64,000 nt of DNA. Source: SZUA-448 sp045627185 (GTDB taxonomy: Bacteria; Bacillota; Clostridia; Lachnospirales; Lachnospiraceae). Of the stretch, positions 32,393 through 40,345 are shown one piece after another. The stretch is from assembly GCA_045627185.1 (NCBI GenBank), contig JAZQNE010000098.1:9344-73343 (forward strand). Direction: 5' to 3'. A program made the translations under genes and the position numbers. Position 1 is the stretch's first letter. Each line of letters opens with the position of its first letter. The notes beneath the pieces are model-generated. The model was given only the letters and a program-made list of their open reading frames with translations. It was not told where the DNA came from and ran no database searches.

Positions 32393-32421
32393 TTGAATAT
32401 CCGACTGATTTGTGGTAAAAT
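32393..32421 (+). promoter_or_regulatory. Promoter of the sensory hydrogenase operon
   Basis: TTGAAT (32393-32398), 17-base spacer, TAAAAT (32416-32421) with TGG before the -10 box. It lies about 33 bases before the first DRTGG gene. Confidence 0.7.
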
Positions 32422-32453
32422 TATTTTATTAACTCGAAAAGGAGAACCAAAAC

Positions 32454-32807
32454 ATGACCATTGCTGAAATTAAAGAAGCGCTTGATGCGCGTGTAATCAG
32501 CGGCGAAGCTTATCTGAACAATGAAGTACATACTGCTTGCGGTTCAGATATGATGAGCGATGTTCTGGCGTTCATGAAGGACCGTGCAGTTTTGCTGACA
32601 GGACTTTGCAATCCGCAGGTTATTCGTACTGCGGAAATGATGGACGTTGTATGCATCGTATTTGTACGTGGCAAACAACCTGATGAGGACATGATTGAAC
32701 TTGCCAATGAGCGTGAGATTCCGCTGCTGTCAACCGGACACAGAATGTTCTCTGCCTGTGGCATTCTTTACGAAAAAGGTCTGCGTGGAGGTAAATCCTA
32801 TGAATGA
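32454..32807 (+). CDS. DRTGG-domain protein (first copy)
   Basis: This 117-residue soluble protein matches the DRTGG fold found in phosphotransacetylases and CBS proteins: MTIAEIKEALDARVISGEAY, VLLTGLCNPQVIRTAEMMDV and VFVRGKQPDEDMIELANERE. Free-standing DRTGG proteins are commonly encoded beside [FeFe]-hydrogenase-like genes in clostridia. AAAGGAG precedes the ATG. The gene overlaps the HATPase gene by 8 bases. The ligand of this domain is not established; a nucleotide is plausible. A second, shorter DRTGG protein is encoded two genes downstream, so the pair could form a hetero-oligomer. Confidence 0.87.
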   Translation: MTIAEIKEALDARVISGEAYLNNEVHTACGSDMMSDVLAFMKDRAVLLTGLCNPQVIRTAEMMDVVCIVFVRGKQPDEDMIELANEREIPLLSTGHRMFSACGILYEKGLRGGKSYE

Positions 32808-33237
32808 ACCCGAGTCCGATGCTATGATGCATTTGACCTACACTGTTTTGGGAGATGATTTTACCAGAGCCGGTGAGGCCTCGGGCGATGTAAAGCGCAA
32901 ACTGAAGAAAATGGGCGCTGATCCCGAAGCGACCCGCAAGGTTGCAATTGTCATGTATGAAGGGGAAATCAACATGGTAATTCACGCGGGTGGCGGTGAA
33001 ATCGATGTATATATTACTCCGGAAGAGGTTCGTATGATTCTCACGGACCACGGTCCCGGAATTGAAGATATTGAAAAGGCTATGCAGGCAGGCTATTCTA
33101 CTGCGCCTGACAATATCAGAACACTTGGCTTTGGTGCAGGTATGGGCCTGCCCAATATGAAAAAATATTCGGACGAAATGGAGATTCGTACTAAGGTAGG
33201 TGAAGGTACCGTAGTCGAAATGTCGGTTAAGATGTGA
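32800..33237 (+). CDS. HATPase-domain regulator (RsbW-like)
   Basis: The ATG at 32800 (145 residues) has GGAGG 8 bases upstream and overlaps the preceding gene by 8 bases. It is a lone GHKL ATPase domain: N-box KVAIVMYEGEINMVIHA, G1 LTDHGPGIEDI, and a glycine-rich lid LGFGAGMGLPNMKKYSD. There is no His phosphoacceptor domain or membrane segment, so it resembles anti-sigma factor/serine kinases of the RsbW/SpoIIAB class. In this operon it is the likely output: it could phosphorylate or bind a partner when the hydrogenase-like sensor changes state. The target is not in the window. Confidence 0.87.
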   Translation: MNEPESDAMMHLTYTVLGDDFTRAGEASGDVKRKLKKMGADPEATRKVAIVMYEGEINMVIHAGGGEIDVYITPEEVRMILTDHGPGIEDIEKAMQAGYSTAPDNIRTLGFGAGMGLPNMKKYSDEMEIRTKVGEGTVVEMSVKM

Positions 33238-33281
33238 CATCGTCCGGTTCCTGCTTTTTTGGGGGAATAAGGGGTGAATTA

Positions 33282-34559
33282 ATGGATAAGTTTATGAATT
33301 CGGTTTACCTTGACACAAACCTGTGCAAGGGCTGCATTAACTGTATCAAGCGTTGCCCGACGCAGGCAATCCGCGTGCGTGACGGCAAAGCCGAAATAAA
33401 AAAAGAATATTGTATTGACTGCGGCGTGTGCATCAGAATCTGTCAGCATCACGCAAAACATTCACGTCGCGATTCTATCGACCGCATGAAGGATTTCGAG
33501 TACACTATTGTCCTTCCGGCCCCATCTCTGTTCGGACAGTTCAATAATCTTGATGACCCGAACATTCTTCTCTCTGCGCTGAAGCTCATGGGCTTTAATG
33601 ATGTTTATGAGGTTGCTGCGGCTGCGGAACTTGTATCGGAACTTTCACGGAAATATATTGCGGAACACAGGGATCAGGTGCCCTTTATAAGCACTGCATG
33701 CCCGTCCGTAACACGTCTTATCCGTGTCCGTTTCCCGAATCTTCTTGACCATCTGCTTCCAATTCAGGCGCCTGTTGAGATTGCGGCCCACATGGCACGC
33801 GAAAAGGCCATGAAGGAAACAGGACTTCCGTCTGAGAAAATAGGTATATTCTTTATTTCACCGTGTCCTTCGAAAGTTACGGCTGTAAAATCGCCTCTTG
33901 GCTATGAAAAGAGCGATATTGATGCTGTCCTTGCAATTAAGGATATTTATCCCATGCTTGTTGACTGCATGAGTGCTGCCGTTGATTCGACGGAGGACCT
34001 TAACGTTGCCGGCAGAATCGGCTTTGGCTGGGGCGTCACAGGCGGTGAGGCCGGTGGCCTTCTTTCGGACAATTATCTTGCGGCGGATGGTATTGAAAAC
34101 GTTATCCGTGTTCTGGAAGACCTGGAAGACCAGAAATTTACGAACCTTGATTTTATTGAGCTTAATTCCTGTGATGGTGGCTGCGTAGGCGGAGTACTGA
34201 CTGTTGAAAACCCGTTCATCGCCATGGTAAAACTGAAGAGACTTAAAAAGTACCTTGCTGTTGCGGGTGCCCATATGCGTGACAATGATGTCGAGAACCC
34301 GTACTGGAGCGAAGATGTTGAGTATGAGCCGGTATTTAAGCTTGGGCACAATATGAAGGAAAGCATAGAGCTGATGTCGAAAATTGACCGGCTTCAGGCC
34401 AAGCTTCCCGGCCTTGACTGCGGATCCTGCGGGGCACCTACGTGCCGTGCTCTGGCTGAGGATATTGTCCGCGGCAACGCCAAGGAAAATGACTGCATCT
34501 ACATTTTGAAGGATTACATCCACAAACTGTCGAGCCAGCTGTCACAGCTGGATGACTGA
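33282..34559 (+). CDS. Sensory-type [FeFe]-hydrogenase-like protein
   Basis: ATG 33282 (425 residues) follows AAGGGGTG. N-terminal ferredoxin domain: Cys15/18/21/25 and Cys44/47/50/54 for two [4Fe-4S] clusters. The hydrogenase domain keeps four H-cluster ligands: Cys140 in STACPSV, Cys195 in SPCPSKV, and Cys297 and Cys301 in NSCDGGCVGG. In the first motif the residue that is the proton-transfer Cys in catalytic enzymes (TSCCP) is Ala, and the Met and Trp usual around the site are also missing. This matches HydS-type sensory hydrogenases. A further cluster motif, Cys380/383/388/405 (LDCGSCGAPTC), ends the protein; there is no PAS domain. Low or no H2 turnover is expected. Role: redox or H2 sensor feeding the HATPase. 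Confidence 0.85.
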   Translation: MDKFMNSVYLDTNLCKGCINCIKRCPTQAIRVRDGKAEIKKEYCIDCGVCIRICQHHAKHSRRDSIDRMKDFEYTIVLPAPSLFGQFNNLDDPNILLSALKLMGFNDVYEVAAAAELVSELSRKYIAEHRDQVPFISTACPSVTRLIRVRFPNLLDHLLPIQAPVEIAAHMAREKAMKETGLPSEKIGIFFISPCPSKVTAVKSPLGYEKSDIDAVLAIKDIYPMLVDCMSAAVDSTEDLNVAGRIGFGWGVTGGEAGGLLSDNYLAADGIENVIRVLEDLEDQKFTNLDFIELNSCDGGCVGGVLTVENPFIAMVKLKRLKKYLAVAGAHMRDNDVENPYWSEDVEYEPVFKLGHNMKESIELMSKIDRLQAKLPGLDCGSCGAPTCRALAEDIVRGNAKENDCIYILKDYIHKLSSQLSQLDD

Positions 34560-34587
34560 ATAAACAGGCTACAGGAGAGTTTGAAAA

Positions 34588-34914
34588 ATGACAGTTACAG
34601 AATTAATTGAAACCGGTTCTTTTAACGTGATTAATGTTGGTGATACCGATGCTGAAATAGAAGATATTTTCTGCTGCGACCTTCTGAGCATCGCCATGGG
34701 CAAGGCTCCTTCGGGCTGTGCCTGGGTTACGGTTATGGCCAATATGAATACACTTGCCGTAGCATCGCTTACCGAGTGCGCATGCGTAATACTTGCGGAA
34801 GGCGTAAATGCTGACGAAAATATGGTTGCAAAGGCAGTAGAACAGGGAATAACCCTTCTTGGAACGGATATGCCCATTTTTGAAGCTGCACTTAAGATTC
34901 ATGAATTAATGTAA
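34588..34914 (+). CDS. DRTGG-domain protein (second copy)
   Basis: This 108-residue protein (MTVTELIETGSFNVINVGDT, CDLLSIAMGKAPSGCAWVTV, CVILAEGVNADENMVAKAVE) is a second, diverged DRTGG-like protein. It shares the DENMVAKA-type helix and the alternating strand/helix pattern of the first copy but only modest identity. Two cysteines (CC near residue 31) lie in the first strand. GGAGAG precedes the ATG and the gene starts 28 bases after the hydrogenase-like gene. It ends just before the PHP gene. Presumed to work with the sensor, by ligand binding or oligomer formation. Confidence 0.82.
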   Translation: MTVTELIETGSFNVINVGDTDAEIEDIFCCDLLSIAMGKAPSGCAWVTVMANMNTLAVASLTECACVILAEGVNADENMVAKAVEQGITLLGTDMPIFEAALKIHELM

Positions 34915-34967
34915 AAAGGCCCGTCAGGGCTTTTTTTGACCGGAACGTGACTGATTGGGGGATTATT

Positions 34968-35717
34968 GTGGCTGAACTTATACCCTTAAATTATGACCTG
35001 CATATTCACTCGTGCCTGTCGCCCTGCGGCGATGATGACATGACACCGGGGAATATTGTGGGAATGGCAAAACTGAATGAACTTGATGTTATTGCGCTTA
35101 CCGACCACAATACTGCCAGAAACTGCCCGGCTTTCTTAAAGCTTGCGGAGCAGTTCGATATTCTGGCAATTCCGGGAATGGAGCTTACAACAGAGGAAGA
35201 AGTTCATGTGGTATGCCTGTTTCCCGAACTCAAAGCCGCACTTGACTTTGATAAATATGTTTATGAAAAGCTGGTCAAGGTGGAGAACTGTGAGCCTGTG
35301 TTTGGAAAGCAGACCATTTGTGATGAAAACGATGAACCGTCCGGCAGTGAGAAGATGCTTCTGATCAATGCCACTACAATCGATTTTGACAAGGTTTTTA
35401 AGCTTGCCGATGAATACGGCGGAGTTGCGATTCCCGCGCATCTTGACAAAAAGACCACAAGCCTTATTTCAAACCTTGGCTTCATTCCGCCGGATTCGAC
35501 CTTTAAGACGGCGGAAGTTAAGGACCTTGCAAAGCTTCATGAATTGAAAAAGAACCATCCGTATCTTGAAAAATGCAGGATAATCAGCAGCTCCGATGCG
35601 CATTATCTTGAACATATCCGTATGAAAGAAAACAGTCAGCAGATATATGTTGCGGAACGCTCCGCAAAAGGTGTAATTGACGTTATGAAGTCTGCTTTTT
35701 ACCCGGTTAACCAGTAG
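34968..35717 (+). CDS. PHP-domain metal-dependent phosphoesterase
   Basis: GTG 34968 (249 residues) is the likely start: TTGGGGG lies 5 bases upstream, whereas the in-frame GTG at 34947 has none. The PHP metal site is visible in DLHIHSCLSPCGDDDMTP, ALTDHNTARN, GMELTTEEEVHVVCLF, PAHLDK and the late SSSDAHYL, so the trinuclear centre looks complete. PHP proteins hydrolyse phosphate esters or short nucleotides; the substrate is not readable. It closes the sensory hydrogenase operon and may degrade a second messenger or small nucleotide in the same circuit. A terminator overlaps its final codons. Confidence 0.88.
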   Translation: MAELIPLNYDLHIHSCLSPCGDDDMTPGNIVGMAKLNELDVIALTDHNTARNCPAFLKLAEQFDILAIPGMELTTEEEVHVVCLFPELKAALDFDKYVYEKLVKVENCEPVFGKQTICDENDEPSGSEKMLLINATTIDFDKVFKLADEYGGVAIPAHLDKKTTSLISNLGFIPPDSTFKTAEVKDLAKLHELKKNHPYLEKCRIISSSDAHYLEHIRMKENSQQIYVAERSAKGVIDVMKSAFYPVNQ

Positions 35718-35733
35718 GAAAACCGGGTTTTTT
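35701..35733 (+). terminator. Terminator overlapping the PHP gene end
   Basis: ACCCGGTT (35701-35708) pairs with AACCGGGT (35721-35728), followed by TTTTT. The left arm is part of the last codons of the PHP gene. Confidence 0.85.
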
Positions 35734-36044
35734 CTTTTTTTGCCCCGATTTTCGGTTATTGATTCAGATATAAAATACACAAAATATAGTGTTTTTAAAC
35801 GATTTGTCGCACAACTACACAAAGCATGGTTCCAACAATACACCTACTACATTTTGTGTGTAGAAAATGCTAAACCACAAAATATATCTAAAAAAGTATC
35901 AGAAATCGCTTGACTAATTCCACAAGATATGGTATATTAATCTGCGTTGGGGGACATCATATTGTAGAAAATGGTGTTCAAAAAACAGGACCAAGGTCCT
36001 AAACAATAAATAGGGAAAAAATCTTAATCACAGGGGAGGATAAT
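35718..36044 (+). other. Intergenic region with veg promoter
   Basis: 327 bases. After the terminator there is AT-rich sequence with no ORF. A strong promoter is present: TTGACT (35910-35915), 17 bases, TATATT (35933-35938) with an extended -10 (TGG). The ~100-base leader holds the small dyad AGGACC/GGTCCT (35987-36000) and then AGGGGAGG as the veg ribosome site. Confidence 0.7.
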
Positions 36045-36290
36045 ATGAGACAGCCAGCAAATATGTGCGCAATCAGAAACACCGTAGTTAGAAACGTAGG
36101 ACGTAAGGTTCTCGTAAAATGCAATCGTGGCAGAAACAAATATGACGTTGAAGAGGGTATAATTTGTGATACATACCCGAGCGTATTCCTTGTACAGATT
36201 AAGGATACATATAATGACTGCTACCGTCTGAAATCCTTCTCATATAAGGATGTATTAACAAAAGAGGTAGAACTTGAGCTTTGCGATTGA
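36045..36290 (+). CDS. veg: Veg family protein
   Basis: This 81-residue protein fits Veg (DUF1021): RNTVVRNVGRKVLVKCNRGR followed by NKYDVEEGIICDTYPSVFLV and the end SFSYKDVLTKEVELEL. In Bacillus subtilis, Veg is highly expressed and promotes biofilm matrix gene expression by antagonising SinR; no SinR is visible here. The SH3-like beta barrel is inferred from the family. It has a strong promoter, a GGGGAGG ribosome site and its own terminator, as expected for an abundant small protein. Confidence 0.92.
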   Translation: MRQPANMCAIRNTVVRNVGRKVLVKCNRGRNKYDVEEGIICDTYPSVFLVQIKDTYNDCYRLKSFSYKDVLTKEVELELCD

Positions 36291-36316
36291 TTAACATGAT
36301 GTTTGATTCCAGAAGA

Positions 36317-36345
36317 AACCACCGGTGAAAACCGGTGGTTCTTTT
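36317..36345 (+). terminator. Terminator after veg
   Basis: AACCACCGGT (36317-36326) pairs with ACCGGTGGTT (36331-36340) around GAAA, followed by CTTTT. Confidence 0.88.
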
Positions 36346-36349
36346 GCGT

Positions 36350-36444
36350 GAAAGCAGAGTGAGGATTGTGAAGATGTGTATGGAGCTTGCTCCAATACAC
36401 ATCCTCACAATCCGAACGAGCGCGTCTGCTTTCGGTCGGCGCTC
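36350..36444. repeat. Nested inverted-repeat element
   Basis: An inner near-perfect hairpin spans 36363-36413: GGATTGTGAAGATGTGTAT pairs with a right arm differing at one base plus one insertion, ending in GGAGC/GCTCC with a 2-base loop. Outer arms GAAAGCAGA (36350-36358) and TCTGCTTTC (36425-36433) pair over 9 bp. A competing pair GAGCGC/GCGCTC (36418-36423 and 36439-36444) lies at the right. No T run follows, so it is not a normal terminator. It may be a small mobile repeat or a structured RNA. Confidence 0.7.
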
Positions 36445-36549
36445 AATCTTTCTCTTGACCGTACGGCATGTTTTGCAGATAATAGGGATTGTGATATTTT
36501 TTGTGATAATCGTTTGTTCACATATAAAACGAAATGAGGAGTTGTAGTT

Positions 36550-37980
36550 ATGAGAAAAAAACTTTTGGCCGTAATGGCAATTGCGGCTGCCCTTTCAGTA
36601 CTGCTTTTGGCACTGCATAAGCCGTCGCCCGCAAATGCCGCGGATGATGAGTCCGTCAAAATATATACCGTTGAGGACATGCTTGCTGTAGCAGATAATC
36701 CTTCCGGTTCATATATTCTGATGAATGACCTTGACATGAAGGGCGTTACATGGCCTGCTATCACTTTTACGGGTACTTTTGACGGAAACGGTCATGCACT
36801 GCTTAATCTTTCAATAACAAGTGTTTCGGAAGAAACACGTGAAACCTATGATGGAAACCGTAAGGTTTATGCGACATGTTTTGGCGGTCTTTTTGCAATT
36901 CTTGAAAATGCCGAAGTGAAGAACCTGAAACTCATAGGCGTTGATGTAAGCCGTGAAATTGAGGCTGACTGTTTCCTTGGCACAATTGCGGGATGGTTTT
37001 CGGAGAGCGTTATCGAAAACTGTGAGGTTGTCGGAAACGTGCGTCTTGACATTACCGGAAAGATGTTCGGTGTGGGTGGTATTGTCGGTTACGGAAACGG
37101 TGTCATCCGCTACTGTAAGGCCGATGTAACCCTGATTAATATTGATCTTGATAAGGCAAACCGTGATGAGCAGTTCCTGGGCGGTGCTGTTGCGGCCGGA
37201 TATCCCGATCTTGAAGGAAATGAAGTTTCTATTGCGGGATACATCTCAGACCACGGCTATGTTCATAGTGGCGGCCTTGTCGGAATGTACATCATTTATC
37301 CCGTAAAGGTTATCCGTGACGGATTTATTAACAATAACAAGCTTGCGGGCTTCATTACATTTTTCGAGGATAACACCGACCGCCGTGCGTACTGCAAGGA
37401 ATCAATCGGTGAGGTAATGAACTGGTATTTCACAAACCAGGGCAATTCATATAATTTCAAGCGCGATGAGCGCAAGGATTATTCAAAGAACCTTCTGCCT
37501 CATTACTGCGAAAACCCGACATATACAGAGACGGTCACAGAACCGACCTGTGAGGAATTTGGCCACACAACCTATACATGTACCGCTGACGGCTGCAATT
37601 ATTCATATAAGGCTGATTACACGCTTCACAAGCATAATCTTTCAGCCGATTGTACGGAGCTGATTTCGGCCACACTTGAAGCTGAAGGTCTTGGCGAGTT
37701 TACGTGCTCTGAATGCGGAGCAAAGGTTTATGCGACTCTTCCCAAACTTACGCCTACGCCTACACCTACTCCTTCGCCCACACCCACTCCGGAGCCTACC
37801 GCAACACCGTTGCCAACACCTACTCCGACAGCCGGAAATTCTGATAAATCAACGGGCGATACCGAAAAAGTACCGGTTCCGCCGGTAATTATCATTCTGC
37901 TGGTTGTCTGCTCGGCAGCATTCCTGATTATTCTTGGATATATCATTTATTCAATCATATCGGGCAGAAAGAAACGCTGA
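36550..37980 (+). CDS. Surface protein with GLUG-like repeats, Thr-Pro linker and C-terminal anchor
   Basis: This 476-residue protein has a signal peptide (LLAVMAIAAALSVLLLALH), then a repetitive beta-helix-like region with GLUG-type units (GTFDGNGHALLNLSI, GGLFAILENAEVKNLKLIG, GGIVGYGNGVIRYCKADV, SGGLVGMYIIYP). A Cys-containing stretch follows with spacing like a small zinc- or disulfide-linked domain (CEEFGHTTYTCTADGCNYSY and FTCSECGAK). A Thr-Pro-rich linker of about 35 residues leads to a C-terminal transmembrane helix (PPVIIILLVVCSAAFLIILG) and RKKR tail. There is no LPxTG, so it is held by the membrane helix. Likely adhesive or structural; the ligand is unknown. GAGGAG precedes the ATG. 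Confidence 0.82.
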   Translation: MRKKLLAVMAIAAALSVLLLALHKPSPANAADDESVKIYTVEDMLAVADNPSGSYILMNDLDMKGVTWPAITFTGTFDGNGHALLNLSITSVSEETRETYDGNRKVYATCFGGLFAILENAEVKNLKLIGVDVSREIEADCFLGTIAGWFSESVIENCEVVGNVRLDITGKMFGVGGIVGYGNGVIRYCKADVTLINIDLDKANRDEQFLGGAVAAGYPDLEGNEVSIAGYISDHGYVHSGGLVGMYIIYPVKVIRDGFINNNKLAGFITFFEDNTDRRAYCKESIGEVMNWYFTNQGNSYNFKRDERKDYSKNLLPHYCENPTYTETVTEPTCEEFGHTTYTCTADGCNYSYKADYTLHKHNLSADCTELISATLEAEGLGEFTCSECGAKVYATLPKLTPTPTPTPSPTPTPEPTATPLPTPTPTAGNSDKSTGDTEKVPVPPVIIILLVVCSAAFLIILGYIIYSIISGRKKR

Positions 37981-37996
37981 AAACCTTGAAATGAAT

Positions 37997-38041
37997 AAAC
38001 CGCCTTCAGCCCTCTGCTTTCAAGGGTTGAAGACGGTTTTT
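37997..38041. terminator. Terminator between convergent genes
   Basis: A long imperfect hairpin (37997-38013 with 38022-38038; AAACCG and CGGTTT at its base) ends in TTTTT on the plus strand. It sits between the GLUG-like gene and the convergent GGDEF gene and may serve both. Confidence 0.75.
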
Positions 38042-38076
38042 ATCAACACGTTTTGTCCTATAACTTTATAACCTTT

Positions 38077-40026
38077 TCACTCACGGCGATGTTCTTTCTT
38101 GCCGTGTTTTTCTTTATACATTTCGTTGTCCGCAAAATCAAGCACGCGGTCCAGACAGTTTGGCGTAAAGGCCGGAAGAATTGCGTATCCGATGCTGGCC
38201 GCGGGCTTTGTCTGGCCGGACAGCTTATCGTTTTCTGCAAAAAGATGATCTCTGAGGGTGGCAACCTTTCTTTGGGCGATTTCATCGTTGTAATCACCTA
38301 TGCCGATAAGGTAGAACTCATCTCCGCCGCCGCGAACGGCAATTTCAGAAGGTTCCTTGATGGCAGCAATTGCACGCCCGAGGGCGCTGATACAGAGGTC
38401 GCCTTCAGCATGGCCGTAGGTGTCATTTGTCCATTTCAGACCGTCCATGTCAAGCACGATTGCAAAGATGTTTGCGTCCGGAGCGGCGTTTTCAAGTGCC
38501 TCGGAAACGTGAGTTTCCATGCCGCGTCTGTTGAGAAGACCTGTCATCAGGTCGCTTTCGGAAAGACGTGTGATACGGTTCTTTGCGCGTGTCATTTCCA
38601 GACCGTTGTTGATGTTTCTGATGTATCCGTGGAATACGTTGTCAATAAGGTTTTCACAGACAAGAGTACTCTGAAGAACAAAGTAACCAAGGGTAATATC
38701 GTTGACATGAAGCGGAACAAAGTAGTAAACATGCGGCTCGCCATATTCTTCATACAGAGCGGGCAGCATCTGCTTTGTGTCAAAGAAACGCTCATTGCCT
38801 GCGCCGTAGTGGATGTGCGTATCGTAACCACTGTGCTTTGACGGATTCTCCGTGTTCAGGACCATGTTCATTCTTTCGGGATAGCCTACGGAACGGGAAT
38901 AATCCGAATCAAGCCAGTTTTCGGTAACACAGAGATATGAGTAAGAATACGGCTTAAGCAGGTATTTTGATTCATACATCTTCTCAAGACAGTCTCTTAC
39001 ACTGTCCGTTGAGGTGAAGATTTCTGAACTGTAGCTGTCTACCATTGTTGAAAAGTCAACGCCGAATCTTGAGGCACGTTCTTCAGTTCCTCTTGGCGAT
39101 GAGAAAATATGATTTCTCAGTCTGAAGCGGATTGCGCGGGTATCTTCCTGACATCCGCAGGAGCTGCCGATACAGAGCTTTTCGGATTTGTCATCGGTAG
39201 GAGGAAGAATGGGAAGACCGGGCTCTATAAGCTCGCGGATTCTGTTAACGGCAAGCGCTGCTGTTATGTCTTCTCCCGACTGATAGGATGTGATTGTGGG
39301 AATAGCCATGTCGGCATCCTTGGTACCGCCAAAACCGGTAACAACAACCTGCTCGGGAACCTTTATACCGCATTCCGTCAGCGCTTCGGATATACCTATT
39401 GCCATATGGTCGGAGGTGCAGATGATTGCTTCCGGAAGCTCGAGCTCACCGGAAAGGTACTTGTCTGCAAGCATTTCACCTGAGCTGTACCAGAAATCAC
39501 CGAAGAAAAGGTGGTCGTCCGTGAGCGTCAGCCCGTGTGCTTCCATGGCTTTTTTTACGCCGCGGACTCTTTCAAGGGCAACCGCCTGGTTTGCGGGACC
39601 GGTAAGAACATCAATCTTTTTGCATCCGTGAACGTCAAGAATGTGGTTTGTGACATACTCCATTGAAGTGCAGTCATCTGAATAAAGAACGGTATATTTG
39701 CCAAATTCCTCATTAATGGCAATAACCGGTTTGGTGCATTTTTCTTCAAGGAGCTTGCAAACGGATTCAGAGATGGCGCGCTCACCGTTTTCCTCCATCG
39801 AAATAGGAGTTACAATAACGGCGTCAAGCTCGTCAAAATTAATGAGATTATAAATATTCAGTTCACCCTTAAGGTAAACTTTGTTGAAGTGGCTTGAATG
39901 GACAAGCGGAGTAAATACAAGGACATCGTAATTGTATTTCGCACACTGACTGAAAACACCGCGGAAGGTGTTTTGCTGCGAATCGGTCTCGGGACAAATT
40001 GTAATTAAACCAATTTTTTTTCTCAT
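38077..40026 (-). CDS. LacI-type sensor fused to GGDEF diguanylate cyclase
   Basis: This 649-residue protein lacks a signal peptide and a helix-turn-helix. Residues 3-280 form a LacI/periplasmic-binding-like fold (IGLITICPETDSQQNTFRGV, KKIDVLTGPANQAVALERVRG, GIKVPEQVVVTGFGG) that in relatives binds sugars. A middle region (about 280-470) looks like a GAF/PAS-like module. The C-terminal GGDEF domain has LTGLLNRRGMETHV, DMDGLKWTNDTYGH and an intact active site RGGGDEFY. It should therefore make cyclic di-GMP in the cytoplasm in response to a small ligand. No RxxD inhibitory site was found by eye. The ATG has a weak site (TAGGTT). Confidence 0.88.
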   Translation of the reverse strand: MRKKIGLITICPETDSQQNTFRGVFSQCAKYNYDVLVFTPLVHSSHFNKVYLKGELNIYNLINFDELDAVIVTPISMEENGERAISESVCKLLEEKCTKPVIAINEEFGKYTVLYSDDCTSMEYVTNHILDVHGCKKIDVLTGPANQAVALERVRGVKKAMEAHGLTLTDDHLFFGDFWYSSGEMLADKYLSGELELPEAIICTSDHMAIGISEALTECGIKVPEQVVVTGFGGTKDADMAIPTITSYQSGEDITAALAVNRIRELIEPGLPILPPTDDKSEKLCIGSSCGCQEDTRAIRFRLRNHIFSSPRGTEERASRFGVDFSTMVDSYSSEIFTSTDSVRDCLEKMYESKYLLKPYSYSYLCVTENWLDSDYSRSVGYPERMNMVLNTENPSKHSGYDTHIHYGAGNERFFDTKQMLPALYEEYGEPHVYYFVPLHVNDITLGYFVLQSTLVCENLIDNVFHGYIRNINNGLEMTRAKNRITRLSESDLMTGLLNRRGMETHVSEALENAAPDANIFAIVLDMDGLKWTNDTYGHAEGDLCISALGRAIAAIKEPSEIAVRGGGDEFYLIGIGDYNDEIAQRKVATLRDHLFAENDKLSGQTKPAASIGYAILPAFTPNCLDRVLDFADNEMYKEKHGKKEHRRE

Positions 40027-40345
40027 ATAACCTACCCAACATTAATAACCAACATAAAAATTTCGCCAAAACGAACCCAAATAGCGAGACTGTTACATTC
40101 CGTGAATAAAAAGTTACATTTACGGATATATTTTCTCCATTCTACCACAAAAAACGAGTTTGGTCAAGGCAAGAAGGGGTTTTCGAGAATAAAAACTTAT
40201 ATGAAAAATAATCAATTTTTATGAAGGGTGTTCATATAAAAACATTTGCAAACAGACCAAATTGTGATATTCTAAAATAGAGGAACGGGGCTTGTTTTTT
40301 TAGCTGAAAACAGGCTGAAAAGTACCGAAGATAAGGAGAATGCCC
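40027..40345 (+). other. Divergent intergenic region with repeats and promoter
   Basis: 319 bases between divergent genes. GTTACATT occurs twice in the same orientation (40092-40099 and 40113-40120), 21 bases apart, just upstream of the GGDEF gene. An inverted repeat TTATATGAA/TTCATATAA (40197-40205 and 40231-40239) lies just before a plus-strand promoter: TTGCAA (40246-40251), 16 bases, TATTCT (40268-40273). No ORF or RNA gene was recognised. Confidence 0.55.

Noticed and set aside
38053..38841. 262-codon frame on the plus strand
   Set aside because: It is antisense to the GGDEF domain, whose RGGGDEF motif and length make the minus-strand gene certain.
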